From Trichoplax adhaerens (lineage: Eukaryota; Placozoa; Uniplacotomia; Trichoplacea; Trichoplacidae), in the NCBI RefSeq assembly GCF_000150275.1, contig NW_002060953.1:2044064-2108063 (forward strand): a stretch of DNA of 64,000 nt. The letters run 5' to 3'. The first letter of the stretch is position 1. Every line of letters starts with the position of its first letter. The notes beneath the pieces were generated by a model, which saw only the letters and a list, made by a program, of their open reading frames with translations, was not told where the DNA came from and made no database searches. A program made the translations under genes and the position numbers. This document shows, in pieces, positions 26,801-40,654 of the stretch.

Positions 26801-29800
26801 TCGTCTCGGCTGCAGTCTGCCTTTACACTCATATACGGATAGACTTTGAGCTCTTTCTGAGATTCTACATGATTCAAGTTCCAAATCTGAAAATGAATTG
26901 CTCCACATCAGGGATCAAGTAATCAATATAAATTTTAAGAATAAAGTAATTAGACCCAAAATAACCCCACTTTGATTTGACATTTTTCTATTTGATCCAA
27001 TTTTATGAAACGCATAAACTTGCTATATTCGTAGCTACAAGACCAAACTAAAAGCTCTGAGGAATTAGTTGCGAATTCGCATCTCCTAATCACTTGCTGA
27101 CAGCGTATAGATTGGTTCGTATTTGCGACATTATTACCATTGATTCTCCAAATCTTGACGTAATAAAATTATCAGTTAGAATTTACCAAAGGAGTGTTTT
27201 GTTACTACCACCAACATTTTTTAATTAATGATACTGTCAAAGTAAAATCTTTTTACTTCCATTGCTTTAATGCCAATATCATTAAAATTTCACAGCTATT
27301 ACTTCATGAGAAATAGGGAAATTGATGAAACTCTGAACATAGAAAAAAGTTCTATTCGCGATATCGCGTACCGTTTCATTTAATGAAAATTAATTTTAAT
27401 TGTTCTAAACTTAATCAGGGAAAATTGGGTGAACTTTAGGCTACTGGAAAGCTCAGTGCAACACTAGAAATTGAGGTAGATTCTATTCTCACATTTCCTG
27501 GTCATGCGATGCAAATTTCACTTCGCATGCCGAAATTACAAATTACAAAAACTAAGCATAGGTATATCTAGTAATGTCAACAATACTTGGACGAACGACT
27601 TACCACAATTTCCTTATCCTTGCAAGCTACCAGTAATGGATTAGAATCCAATTCTGGACAAAATTCCAACGTATGACATATTATGGAATCTACTGTTCTT
27701 GAAATTTGTGAAGAATTGATAGCAAATTTAACTGGACACTGTGAATCAATATTCAAAACTTTCCATTCCTAATTATAAAATACGTAAAGTAAAAAATAGC
27801 ATATAAGTTCAGTATAGCAAAGACAACCTTTTCACTTTTTATAAAAGAAATTGGATCACAACATTTACGTCTAGGTTGTATTTGTAAAAGTATTTATGTG
27901 AATTGAATGTAAACTCTCTTAAAATTATCTTACAGTTTTGCTGCAAGACCATATTATTTAAACGAAGTGTAAATCATGTAAAATAAAACTGGTACTAAAG
28001 TGACTACTTAATTTACCAAGATATCGTGACTGCGATATATTCCGTATGCAACAAGTTGTCCATCAGGCGATATTCTAACTTCAGAAATTAGTCGATTTCC
28101 AAGATCGAGCCTGAACACTTCCTTAAACTGTTGATCTTTGCTGTCATTAATATACGCTTTCACCTATACGTATCGGTATATAATAATAAGGAGGAGACAC
28201 CATCTTAGTAATGTTAAAATATATAAAGATTACATTTAAACAATCGCTATATAAGGTATTGCAGACGTTAATCAGCCATCAGTATTTCATAATATAATAA
28301 AGTTGTAGTATAAAATTGACGAAAAATTCACTGTTTAAAGAATAAAATTTCATGTAATCTTACGATAATGTTGCAATTCTCGAACTGTTGACTGATTCCA
28401 ACGATTCTAAAATTATTTTTACGGGATTTACAGCATCTAGGTAATACATCGGATTCGTATAACCCGAAATGCTTTGACGTTTTAAAGGAACTCTCTTCAA
28501 TATTTTCGCTAGTATAGCTAAGAAAATGTCCAAATATTTTAACCGCATTTAATCATAATAATGAGCAATAGCATCAAAATTTCTTTACGATCAGAATATA
28601 TAAACTTACGCTATAATAGAGTAATACGCTCCCTTATTGATTTTTATATTAGTACGAGCCAATTCAGTTGCTCTATTAGCTATCCAACTTCCTTTTCGAG
28701 AGCAATTCAATAAAAACTGTACTACATCTAACGATGCCCAATCAAGGATACCATCATAACGACGGAATAAATAAAGTAATTCTTGAATATTTGTTGTGCT
28801 CTACAAAAATATCAGAAGTCAATTTAAAGTAACGTCCTGTTTGTAAGATTAATATTCCAGTAGAGTTCCTGTATATTTGCAAATTTTGTTTTAAACTAAA
28901 TTTTGATTTACTGATTTTGGTTAGTGAAAACTGGCGTTAATTTACTGCATCTAGCTATCCTAATCTTACCTGGCGTTTTCTTACTAAATAGTGAATGTAT
29001 TCTTGCAAACTAAAATCTAGATAATGCAGTGATTTGACTTCATTTACATGAGCTGCTATCCAGTTAAAATCTCGAAATAGAGTATCCAGTAATTCGTCAG
29101 CTTCGGCATGAATCGCGTCATATACGAGATACTGGTGGTAATAATTATCATTTTGAATGAGATGCCAATTCCCTTCACATTGCCATTTATATCCTCCTAT
29201 TAGTTTCCTGTTGAGCTCACGGCTATAGTACTCAGAGACCTCACTACTATCTTCTGGCTTTTGCAAATAATCAATCACTAAATCATGTAGGTAAATTGTT
29301 CTAGAAAGAATATAATAAAAATAGCAGCTTTTTTATTAATTTAGAGTAAAGCTTGTACTGCTCAAATTTCTGTAGAAGCATCCAACTGGTACGAACACCA
29401 AAGTAGTATTTGAGATGGTGCCTCAAATAAGGTTAAAGTGCTATTGTTGTTAGTTATCGATTCGAACGAAACTGACATAGTTAACTAGTTCAATAAATGA
29501 AAAATTTGCTGATACTTACGCCTTTAATTTCAAATATTTTACCAATCTGCGCTGATGAAAATACTGTAGTAAATGAATAGCTTCATCCTGACTGCATTTC
29601 CATATAGCGGCAACTGAAGAAATTGTAATTTGCACTGGTCGAAATACACCCAGACATCGGAATCGCTGCCTTTGGTTATCATCTAATTGCTGGATAGATA
29701 AATTGATGATTTCCTTTGCTCCATAAGTGTTATTATATATATTGTCAATGCCATGCGTTTCCGATATAAGATTATCACAAATTTCGGAATTTTGCCGTAG

Positions 29801-32355
29801 CAATGCTCCCATTAAGTCTAGTATGAAAGGATTTTTTTCACTTTTGTCTACTACTGCAAATAGCAAATTTTCCAGTTTTATTTCTAAATCTTGAAAGCTA
29901 CCATGCTTAGATAGTAAATCTATTGCTTCATGATCAGTCAATATTGCCTTTCATAATAAAATTAGGTTGTAGAAAACCAGAAAATTAATAAGAATTCACG
30001 TTTTTAAATAGTAAAACATTGATGACAATCTAGCAGTTGTAATAATCCAGTCTTTGAAGAAGGAGCTACAGTAAATATCCTTTTTAATAGCTACAAACAT
30101 ATTTGTTACTTAATTACTCAATATTATCCGCTTTTGAGTTTTAATAAACAACATTTGTCAAGCAAGCTTAAAAAAGATACTAGTAGCTGATTATATTTAT
30201 GTTCTACAAATGACTATTAATCGTTGATTAATTGTACAGGTTTAGATTTTTACCAACCGGCGCTTCTATTCTTATAACGGTCAGATTATTTTCGGAAATG
30301 TTAAATCTGGAAGTTGTGACTGATTGATTAGCAAATGTCAGATATTGATAATAAGATTCATCCCAGAGATCGTCAAAGACGAACAAGGCATTAGACCTTT
30401 CCATTTCATCTAATCATACATATTCAATTATTAGGAAGAAAGTGCTTTATTAGCTATTAATATCCACTATATCTAATTAATAGAAGATAAAATTTCTAAA
30501 GTAAAATTATTGCTACCTTTAAAATAGTTTTCCATGAAAGTATTTAGGTGATATAAAGTATTTGGTAATTGATCACTAGCTATGCCAAGGTCTAGACATA
30601 GGCTTTTCAACTTAACAAGCAGCTCATTTTCATTGATATTTCCTGTTGAGCATGTGGAATCATTCAAGGTATCAGGTAATAATTGTAAAAATTCGTCTTA
30701 GCCGAGGAAAAAATTAATTGCAAACAAATGTATGAAATTATAACAGGCTTCATCTGAATGTGATTAAAGAAGCTTTTAGATAGATGAAAATTACGTATAG
30801 AATTTCTGGACTTATAGAACCCAAAGTTACACCAATTAAAAAATAATTATGATTTTACGAATCCATTTGCACCTTCTATCTTATCAGGATTCGATTACAT
30901 AGTGTCAGAATAATCCAAAGAAATCGCAGTATTGTAAATTTTACGGTATAAATCATAATTTGATAAAAGATGTAAAATATGACATCATAATCGATAGTCC
31001 NNNNNNNNNNNNNNNNNNNNNNNNNNNNNNNNNNNNNNNNNNNNNNNNNNACAGCTTGTCGAATTGCTTGATTTACTAAGGTACTCTTACCGCTGCCAGA
31101 TCTACCATGGACTATTAAATGACCGCCCTGCTGATGGATTTTCTGCAGTATGTTGCAAATATCGCAAGTAGTATCCACACGCAGGATGTATTGATCATTG
31201 GATATTGGTGGAAGGCTCCGTAAGATATAACCTGTTAACAGTCAATAGAGAATCTTAATTTAAAGGTTATGTGAGTAATTTTTTGTAAAAGCTGTTTGAA
31301 TGGGTGATATAAAGTTGTAGTTTTCAACGGATCAAGACGCTCATAAAATTTGAAGTAATTGATGAATAAATAAAACAAAAATAAAATTTTGTATCTATTT
31401 TCATATCGGCTAATAGTATTGTATTATAGATTTACTAACCCAAAAAACTGGAATGATTTCTCCTCCTATAGCCTAAAAGAAAATATAGATAAAGATAAGT
31501 ATGAGCAAGTTAATAATTAAATTTACTTAGTTTTATTTCCTTTAAAACTAAGTAAACTAGGAAAACTGGATCGATATTAATCAATATTTTCTACATTATG
31601 CGTAGTTGAAGAATATTTAGGGGATGGATTAATAAATTGAGAACTAATAGCAGTTTGTTGATTGCCGTAATAGCAGTCAAAATTTGTATGCGGTGTTATT
31701 TTGATTCTTGGCGAATGATTTAGTCCATTTATAAGGAATCTTCAGTTTTGTATTGTCTAGCATAAGGTGTTAAAATAACAGCTAACTATTTTTCTCAATT
31801 CTATGAATGGTTGCAAATGCAAGACAGAAAATTTTTCACATAGATAGTTAAGCGCTTACGCTCAATACTTTAGAGTATTAAATTAATAGACTAAGAGGTA
31901 GCTGTACTTAAAATCATTACGATAAACAATATTAAGAAAGTGTCTTTTAATGACAGACGAACTTATCCGAACTTATCCGAACTTTGGAAGTTCTTCAGTA
32001 AATGGTTTTATGATAAACTGATCGAACTTGTGGGAAACGATATGTAGTCATTTTCTTTATCACAATATAAATATACTTAAATTTTCATGTTTAATACAAT
32101 TTACCCTTTTTACTTATTGCTAACCAATTAAATGGACAATGTCATATCTGTCAATTGCAAGAAGCTTTTCAATAATCATATCGATTGCAATTTCACCACC
32201 ATTTTTATTATACCAAGCAATAAGACAGGATATCACTTGATCATTGCTGAAACCTTGATCTGATATTTTAATTTCGCTTAGTTGACTTAGTTCTGAAAGC
32301 AATCTTGACCAATCTGAACCTATCTTATTAGCTATAATATGGAATGTACTTCGAT
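23803..32355 (-). CDS. Death domain-NB-ARC-WD40 protein, APAF1-like (5' exon unresolved)
   Basis: The first recognised exon, 32355-32125, is a death domain (IANKIGSDWSRLLSEL, IIEKLLAIDRYDIVHLIG). It splices in phase to 31231-31051, which carries the Walker A motif (LIVHGRSGSGKSTLVNQAI) and runs into the gap. About 30699-30520 matches the next NB-ARC segment (LLVKLKSLCLDLG). Exon 30409-30258 has Walker B and sensor (ALFVFDDLWDE, TTSR), 29947-29520 the helical region, 29300-28970 the winged-helix hallmark YLHDLVIDYL, and 28800-28610 a helical linker. WD40 blades follow (VRISPDGQLVAYG, VKIWRING, IWNLNHVE), with final exons near 24310-24260 (AMYASIDAKELFLIV) and 24135-23803 (stop). The protein is probably above 1,300 residues. 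APAF1 uses the WD40 barrel as sensor and NB-ARC to oligomerise. Here a death domain stands in the position of APAF1's CARD, so recruitment of a death-domain adaptor is expected. Not every WD40 exon boundary was fixed. Confidence 0.85.
31001..31050. other. Assembly gap (50 N)
   Basis: Fifty undetermined bases directly follow the Walker A exon of the NB-ARC gene, in transcript order. The end of that exon and possibly the next short exon are hidden. The sequence reading on from the gap (31000 to about 30880) does not continue the NB-ARC frame convincingly. Confidence 0.99.
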
Positions 32356-32704
32356 CTAAAAATGTGAAATATTATAGGACGGTAAATATTCGAAAGATTA
32401 TATCACTGATTATTAGCCATACGATTATTTTAGCTCCCTAGCTGCATCATATAATAAATAATTATCAAAGAATAACTTATAAATTCTAACTAATTTAGTA
32501 AATAAGTATAGAATAAATTATAGCTTCTCCATCTATTAAATCCTAGCTTTTTCTTTTACGTATGCCAGCAATAAGACTGGTACAGCACTCAATGTCTAAA
32601 ATTTAGTATTTAGGGTGCTTGATTAGCAATATTCATAATAATGTGATTTCGTTGAAACTGATCACAGTGAGCAAAAGCAAAATGGATTAGCATTATATAA
32701 TTAC

Positions 32705-32835
32705 CTTTTCATTACTAGTTCGCCATATATAAATACACTAATATTCATATTCTAGAGCATAAAAGTAATGCTCATTTTCATTAAATGTTTCGTAAGTCCA
32801 AACTCTAAAGTACTTTTACAATCCCAATAGCTTTG
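32705..32835 (-). pseudogene. Possible WD40-exon fragment with in-frame stop
   Basis: On the minus strand one frame reads RVWTYETFNENEHYFYALEY, an in-frame TAG, then CIYIWRTSNEK and a GTAATT donor. The VW and IW pairs and spacing resemble a WD40 blade. It lies upstream of the death-domain exon of the NB-ARC gene, where no WD40 exon is expected, so it may be the tail of another decayed paralogue. Similarity is weak and it could be chance. Confidence 0.25.
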
Positions 32836-32839
32836 TACC

Positions 32840-35800
32840 ACTTGATAGTTTCCAATTTTAACGTTTAACAATCAGAATGTTTTTATTTACTCTTTACTTA
32901 TTTTAACATATTGATTGTAATGATCTTGCTATGCAAATTTGATCAGGAAACACAGGAAAGCAAATCCTGGCATGGCAAATAAAATTTGAAGTTTTTTTTC
33001 AATCTTTAGAGTCGAATTAGCATACTCCATAAAATCATGATAATGGTGAACTTTGTATGTGCCTACTACGAATGTAGATATTATAAAGTGATGAAGGATA
33101 AATGACTACTAGATTTCCTTTTAACTCAAAGTATAATTTGCTCTACTAGTAAAGTTTCTAACGGTCGTGTTTAACAGCAAAATCGTATTAATTGCCACTG
33201 TTTTAGCAATCTAAGTTTCTCAACACTTTTTTTATGAATTAAAAGCAAATTACGAGTATCGAATAAGTTTTAAACTCATCTCTTATATATAATATTAAGA
33301 ATGCCTTAGCAAATTTAAGTAAAGTTTCAATCAATGCGTTCTACAATCTCCAACTTTTACATTTACCTCTATCACAATTCTGTTCGACAAGAATAGTACA
33401 AGCTTGATATTGGCCCAAATCCTATATCTATCCAAGCTATAACTGCCTTTTTGAGACTGCTCAGCCCGCATATTATACCAGTTAGATGTACAGACATTAA
33501 ATAATGGAAGGCCAAATTCAAAGTCGCAACCTCATAAGTCATAAATATGTACAGAAGTTTCATGTTTGCTTTACATCAATAGCAAAAGCATGCTATTAAC
33601 AATAGTTATCCGAACAATGATTGCGGTAGTAAAATTCTAATGAATTATAGTATTAGAAAGTGGTTAATGAATTCAGAAGTACATTTTAGCATACGCTTAT
33701 TACATGAGATTGTATGATTTGAAATTGTATAGCATGCATCACGAACTTCCAGGTTAGCTAAGCTAACTAAGGAATAAAGTAATGCATTAGTGTTCTATAT
33801 TGGACACGATATTGCAAAAGTGACTGATTTTTTAAGATGTAATCCTTTGAACTCTGATATGGAATATTCTATCAAATCAAATTATTCATGCACTCCTATG
33901 GTTGGAAAATGTAGTTGGCTGATACAGCTGCGTTCCGTTTTCTAGTCATGTTTATTTATATTGGTATAGAATCTAGACCTAAGCTCTTATACAAAATCCA
34001 TTTCTAGCAGCACGAAAGCTACTACGTTGGCGATTAGAAATCCAATGCACTCAATTCATTATAGTGATGCTATAAAGCAAACTATTTAATAATTATTTAC
34101 CTGAGAAATTGATCAGTTAATGTTAGGAGATTGCTGAGATGATTTGCCAGTCTCAGATATGTTACACTTTCATAAGTTATACCATGAACAGGATTCGACA
34201 TTTAGTATTTCTTACCATTAAACCAACAAGAATTCAATTTATTTAAATAGTAAATTTATATTCTTGCTAAAGTTTGCCATTGAAGATGTTTCGCTTTGAA
34301 TAACTAAAAATTTCGGGTAATTCTACAGTTTTTAAAGCTATTAATGAAATGAGATACTTTACAATCTTGCAGGTCTCGATGCATCCTTTGCACGGTATGA
34401 GCTCGCATACAGACTACAGTGCAGTATAGACTTTGCATTAGAGCAGAGGATGGAATATCATTATCATGCGCAGTGATGAAGTGATATATTAACAGAAATA
34501 TGTCAACACTCACAAAGTCTTTGGATTGTAAACTTGCAAACGGATATTGTATACACAGATCATTGCCTTACTGGCATTGTTCTGTACCATGATTGTAAGA
34601 TATTGAGAAAACATTACATCTACACCTTCAATTAGATCAAAATAAACATTTATACCCGTATGTCTATAAATAGATACGTTGTCTAATTTTATCCTAAACG
34701 TACATTTAAGGAGTAAACAACCTTACCATATTATATGGTTTAACCAGACACTATCAATCTAATCTTAATTCCCTATGAATAGTAATATGCTATCGACAAT
34801 TTTGTAGTTTTATTCTCCAGTCGCTTGCCTTTCTATAGTTAATTCTTTTAGTATTGGAATTACTAATATACTCATAGGTTATGAATAATTCTAAGTTAAT
34901 CTAAATTAAAAGACTAAATTCTAATATTACTGATGATGCTGCTTAGGTTGAGGATATAATATCCAGTAAAGTAATTTCATTTTTAATTTATGAAACCTTT
35001 GTATTGAGATATTTACAAATAGTGAAAAACGATGAAGCAAGAGTTGGTAAATTATTCAAGTCTAGGCTCGAATTTTAATTGTTAAGCTACTAACGCTGCT
35101 TCTTCCAATTTAAACTACTGCAGCACTGCCTGTTTTGCTTAGGCGAGTTCTATATGATCATTGGGAAGAGCATGGTATGAATTAGCATGGTCTAAATGTT
35201 AACATTTTATTGGCAGGATAACGTAATGCCTGATATTTAGAGCACGAAAGGCATGATAGATGATTCCTGAATCATTTCATGACTTTGTACTGAACCAGTG
35301 AAAGAATAGGATCATTTACAAAATATGATTAAAGCATAAAGTGAATTTCTCCATTTCAGTAGACAAGTACTACTTATTTTTTAGTTAACTCAATAAAGTG
35401 AATTGCATTTTGGAAATTCAATTAAAAGCAATATTATCATCGTTGTGTTTTATCTGTATTCTCAAGTCGGAGTAGGAATATGAATTGAATCCAATTTAAA
35501 GTTATCGCTACTAGAAATTCTAAGGTCAAAATTTATCGGATAGTTCTAGGCCCCATCTATAATCCCATATGAATCGGTGGATTATAGCCATTACGATAAG
35601 TGCTGATTTCAATAGTTTTTCAACCATCCAGAAGAATTGCGTAGTGACAGACTTGATATGTTTGCAATGGATTCTCTCTATATCAAAGTAAGAAATGATA
35701 TCGACAATTTGTGTACCTAAAGTGCTGTGATTAAGATCATCCGTTCCCATAGCATTTCATTTTATGTGATAAACAGCACACCTTTCGCTGCATCAAGAAT

Positions 35801-36743
35801 CATTCCTGTGCGCTTAATCTTTGGTCTATAGACTATTATCCTATTCACACGCATTAACATTTTCTATTTCGAAGGTAAAAATGCTGATATCAACTACGAT
35901 ATAGGGATGATCTACATGCATGTATGCTATGAATAAAACATATGAAACGAATCGAAATCAGTTGAATCTGCCAGCTTGGCCCTATTATCCATAGATTACT
36001 GTTCGTGAATATTATAGCTATTAATCATTTATGCGCATAAATCGTATCCTCCTCATCATGCATTAACATTGATTGTCTATGATTTAGTACGCGCCTCTAT
36101 CTAAGCATAGCAAGTATATCTATACCCGTATACATATGATCAAAAGATGATGGTATTCGAACGCATTCGTAATGATCTTCTACCCTATCAAGTGATAATT
36201 CCATCTGGCCACTATCCTTGAAGTATTCAGCATGCAACAAATTATTAACGTGCAGCGATATCAAATTCATTCAATTTGCAAATCTAGGAGGGATTGAATG
36301 GATATGGTACTCGTCTTTCAGTGCTCTAGAGGAACAGTAAGATATCTCCATTCCCTTACGAATAGATCAAATCATCGATATTAGTCTTAACCAACTGGAT
36401 GCTAGGCATAAATAGTGCTGAAATCGATCACAAGCTGTATGCTAGGCATCTAAACTTCTGAAATCATGGCGAGCTTTGCAAAACTTGAAGACGATTTATG
36501 GATGGGGCCAGACTAATTCAATCACCGCACTACTCACTGTTCCATACGGTAGTCCGTATGACAGCATTTTGATAGAGTGACTATAGAACAACTGAAACAG
36601 GAGAAAAATTTCTAGTTTTACTATCACCTTGTTGGGCCCACTGAAGCACACACTGACAGTGCACTGTACTAGAAGAACAAGATTTCAAACAGTGAGATGC
36701 GCATGCTCGAAAATCGAAATTAGGCTTAATTGGAAAAACGATC
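32840..36743. other. Long intergenic stretch, nothing recognised
   Basis: About 3.9 kb with no supportable exon; short frames at 33.4, 34.4 and 35.6 kb lack motifs and splice context. It should contain the 5' end and promoter of the NB-ARC gene (minus) and the cyclin C promoter (plus), which are divergent. GC content rises slightly towards 36.2-36.7 kb. Confidence 0.5.
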
Positions 36744-39496
36744 ATGGCTGCCAATTTTTGGAAATCGTCTCATTAGTAAGTCGTAGTTGCAATGATAGCT
36801 GGTAAAAATGCCAAAGAAATGTAGCTACTGCCTCGTTATTGATGAAAAGGAATTCATTAGATAACCATTCAGGCTTACAATAATGTTGCTAGTACAGTAG
36901 TTGATTCTTTTCACTTGTAGTGGCGGAATGCTTGTCAGTTGTGATATGCCAATGGATAGTTTCAAAATAGGCAAACTTTGTAGGGATAATCTTACTATTA
37001 TTGACTTGGCGCAATGATTAACGAACAACATTTTATTGTAGAGAGTATTTTGAATGGGTAGTAGTATTCAGAGGAAGAGGATGGTGGGTTGTTGTACTGT
37101 TATATCGTGGTTATACTGACTTTTATGCTATTTCATTTTGTTAGCTCTCAATGGGTGCTTGACCGGCAGGAAATTTTAGCTGGAAGAGAAGAAGACTTAT
37201 CCTATTTATCTGAAGATGAAATTTTTAAGATTCATATGTTTTTCGCTAATTGTAAGTTTATGCAGTTTGCTAAATGTGCTTTGAAGATGAATTTGATAAT
37301 AGATCGTGAATACAGTGAGATAGAGAGTAATATGGAGAGGGAATAAGATAGGGTATTACAATACTGTATATCGATAACGGTAACGGCAATCTCTCAACGC
37401 GGACAAAGTATCCAAAAATTAATTCGATACAAAATAATTAGCAAAGCAGCATTTACTTTCATCAGGAATAAACCTTAAATGAATGGGTCGATGTTCTAGT
37501 ACAATTCTATTCGGTTTGCATAGATTCGATTTACCGTATTATCCATTCATGGCCAATTGCTAGCAAGATCGATACGTTAACGTTGTATTCATAGTACTGT
37601 ACAAATAAAGCTAACTTTAGAGACAAAATAATTAGCAAAGCAGTATTTGCTTGGATCAGGAATAAACCTTAAATGAACGAATCGGTATTTTAGCACAATT
37701 CTATTCGTCAGCATAGATTCGATTTATCGTATGAACCATTCATGGCCAAATGTTAGCAAAATCGATGCGTTAACGTTGCTTTCTTAGTACTGTACAAGCA
37801 TAGCTAACTTTAGAGATCTAGCAGCGATGGTTACAAGCACATTTTGATTAAGATTCAATTTGATTGTACTCAATGCCATCATCGATTTAGTATAACCCAT
37901 AGTAGTTACGTCTTGTTGATGCTATTCTTATGTCATACCTATCTAGAGAACTGAATTGTAGCCTCCATGTTGTATACTGCACCTAGGCATAATGAGTTGT
38001 GAATTGTACAGAAAATTTTCATGCATTAATTGTTTATTTAATTCTAAGCCAATTTTTCAATTTGTTTTCCAGTCATTCGTCATTTGGGAGATTTATTGAA
38101 ATTACGGCAACAAGTTATTGCAACGGCAATTGTATACTTTAAACGATTTTATTCCAGGTAGCTTAATATCTTTCCCGAGTCAAAAAATGGGCATACTTAT
38201 AGGGATATAGATTAATGATGGAGATTTTGCATACTTAGTGGCGTAAAGTGATTATAAAAATCAGTAGGCTGGTAGTGTGCCTGTATGAGCTCTAATTTAC
38301 TAAAATTTCGTGTAATAATAATATCTAAAGATAAATTTCTACGAATTTTAGGAATAGTCTAAAATCGATCGCGCCACTACTTCTAGCTCCAACCTGTATT
38401 CTATTAGCATCCAAGGCAGAGGTTCGTTTATCTAGCCAACTTGCTACTGCCATACGTGTATCTTGTATTCATGTAATTTGCCATACTTTTCAATGATCGA
38501 TAGGAATGCGGCATTATAAATACTGGACGCTTTATAAACGCTTGTACAAATGTTGGTAAGTGTCTGCTAATCTTCCCTTTGGAAATGAACGTTATTACTA
38601 TTATTATTATGTTAACTGTGGTTAATATGGGAATTGTTACAGTGAAACAAAAGTATTCCAGCTACTTTGGATCAGATTATCCATATAAGATGCCTGTGGT
38701 AAGATTTTTATTACGATTTCGGGTTACAATGATTGAAGTAATATAACATTGAGGTTTCATACTATTATCAGTAGCTCCTTCATCTGTATTGTGTCCCTAA
38801 CTTTTATACTTTATACTTCAAATAAGATATTGGAATGCGAGTTTTTCCTGTTGGAACTATTAGTAAGCTGGACATGCTTTATAATTACTATTTTAAAATT
38901 TTCTACTTCTAACGCATTTCATTCTTTCCATTTTCTTACTAGGATTGCTCTCTGATCGTTTTTCATCCATACAGACCTCTACTTCAGTTTGTTGAAGATT
39001 TTGAAAAAAAAGACGCACTCTTGCCTTGTGCATGGTAAATGGAGTAGATGAAATAAAAATGATTTTTAAGTCGTGGCGTTTTTTGTCAACAATCTTCTTT
39101 AATGTACATTTAGGAGAGCAATCAACGATAGCTACAACACCGATATCTGTCTTATGTATCCACCGTATATTATCGCTTTGGGTATAGTTCATCGAATAAG
39201 CACGAATTAATTACTAATCGTATTCTTCTTGATATGATTGATGAATAAGCAATGGCCTTTTTTCGTCCTTTTTTGTAGCTTGCCTCCATACTGCCTGCAT
39301 TATACAGAGTATCGATTGCACGCAATGGTTTGCCGAGTTATCGGTTGATTTAGATTTGTTATTTGAAGTTACACGCCAAATAGTAGCATTATATGAATTG
39401 TTAAAAACTTATGAGGAAAGTGCAGAAATGAAGTCGCTATTAGATAAAATAGCCCTACCAAAAGGAGGAAGGTATGACGGTAAATTGATGAAATAG
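36744..39496 (+). CDS. CCNC: Cyclin C (Mediator kinase-module cyclin)
   Basis: Ten exons join in perfect phase: 36744-36775, 37145-37251, 38073-38157, 38352-38421, 38504-38555, 38643-38698, 38827-38862, 38943-39034, 39114-39181 and 39279-39496. They give 271 residues, against 283 in human. Diagnostic blocks are [19 protein letters not shown] at the N-terminus, [19 protein letters not shown] in the first cyclin fold, [51 protein letters not shown] and [20 protein letters not shown]. The protein partners CDK8/CDK19 with MED12 and MED13 in the nucleus to control RNA polymerase II transcription; in other species it also reaches mitochondria under stress. The C-terminus is shorter and lacks the Pro/Ser tail of vertebrates. 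The ATG context is gatcATGG. The second intron holds a 194-bp tandem duplication, and the donor at 38422 is the unusual GTTCGT. Confidence 0.97.
37429..37820. repeat. Two-copy tandem duplication, unit 194 bp, in CCNC intron 2
   Basis: The copies begin at 37429 and 37623 with the same word (ACAAAATAATTAGCAAAGCA). They share long blocks throughout, including AGGAATAAACCTTAAATGAA, CATTCATGGCCAA and TAGTACTGTACAA. Divergence is moderate with a few small indels. No reading frame is maintained. Confidence 0.9.
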
Positions 39497-40654
39497 GGCT
39501 GTTTTTCTGTGTCTAAAGATGCTCGTAATATGCTTGTCCCCTGTAACATAGCAAGTTGCGTATTCTTCGTACTATTACAATAATTAACAAAGACTTTATC
39601 ATAACTGTATATGTATACGCCTATATGCAGATGAGACCTGTATATTCTGGCAGTATTTCTGTAAAACTATATTGTCTTCAAGACGCGGCAATCTTGTAGC
39701 CCCACTCGAACAGAAGAGAATAATGATAACCGCTGTAAGTAGTCTTAATCAAACGCTTTTGATAGAACTCAGTTTGGGTTTGGTACTGTACCGTCTTCAA
39801 TCCAATATCCTCGAATGCTCGATGTATAATATTACAGGGCAAAATACATTTAATAATTTACGTATCTGTCTTGACTGTTCTCTGTAATATCGACGTTATG
39901 TGTCTTGTAAATAATCTGATGTGACTGAAATTACTGTAAAAAAAAATGGAATTGCGTGGAATAAAATTTCTATGACTGTCTTCAGCCGTAATGGAAATTA
40001 TGCTATAGTCCTTTCAATCAACAACTCCAATTTTAAAGACTGTGACAAAAAACTTTAATAAATTGTTGCTTTTGAACAATTTGGACAATTATTGTCTCCT
40101 ACTTGAAAAGCCTATCAAGGCAGTATTTCGTCACATCCATTCAAGTTGCATTATTATATTAGCAATTAGAATCCAAATTTTATAAATGAAATGTATACAA
40201 AATTAAAGTGATTGGACTATCCGGAGTAGAGCTACCGTCATTTAGAAAAGACGGCAACCACACTTATATGCAGAGCTCTTTAATTAGCAAAACCAACCGC
40301 AACGTTAACATTTTTTTCTATGGCCTAACAGATCTTACCATATTAAAGTTTTTACAATATTTCACTACGGTACTTTTTAAACTATAGCCACAACAATAGG
40401 ACTTATGCTGATACGTATACCAATGGAATCAAGGTGAATCTATTTCTTCACCATGATATGTAAAAACACTGTTATAATAATGACTTACACCGATTGATAA
40501 GGCAACGAGTGCATGTTTGCATATGTATAATATTGCGACTATGTGCACATTTTATTTCCCTATACTGTATGACTACATTCGTAGTAAAGTATGGTTTGCA
40601 TCGTATAAAATATCTTGACTGTTTGCTATTTAGTAAAACCTTCAATTCATCTTC
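39497..40654. other. Intergenic between convergent CCNC and septin genes
   Basis: This stretch holds the 3' ends of both genes. Open frames at 39.7 and 40.5 kb are short and lack recognisable motifs. AATAAA-like words occur, but no polyadenylation site could be assigned with confidence. Confidence 0.5.

Noticed and set aside
33372-35750. Minus-strand frames at 33.4, 34.4 and 35.6 kb considered as upstream exons of the NB-ARC gene
   Set aside because: None has matching phase, an ATG with a donor, or any domain similarity.
38893-39192. Minus-strand 99-codon frame
   Set aside because: It is antisense to cyclin C exons 8 and 9, which are certain from homology and phase.
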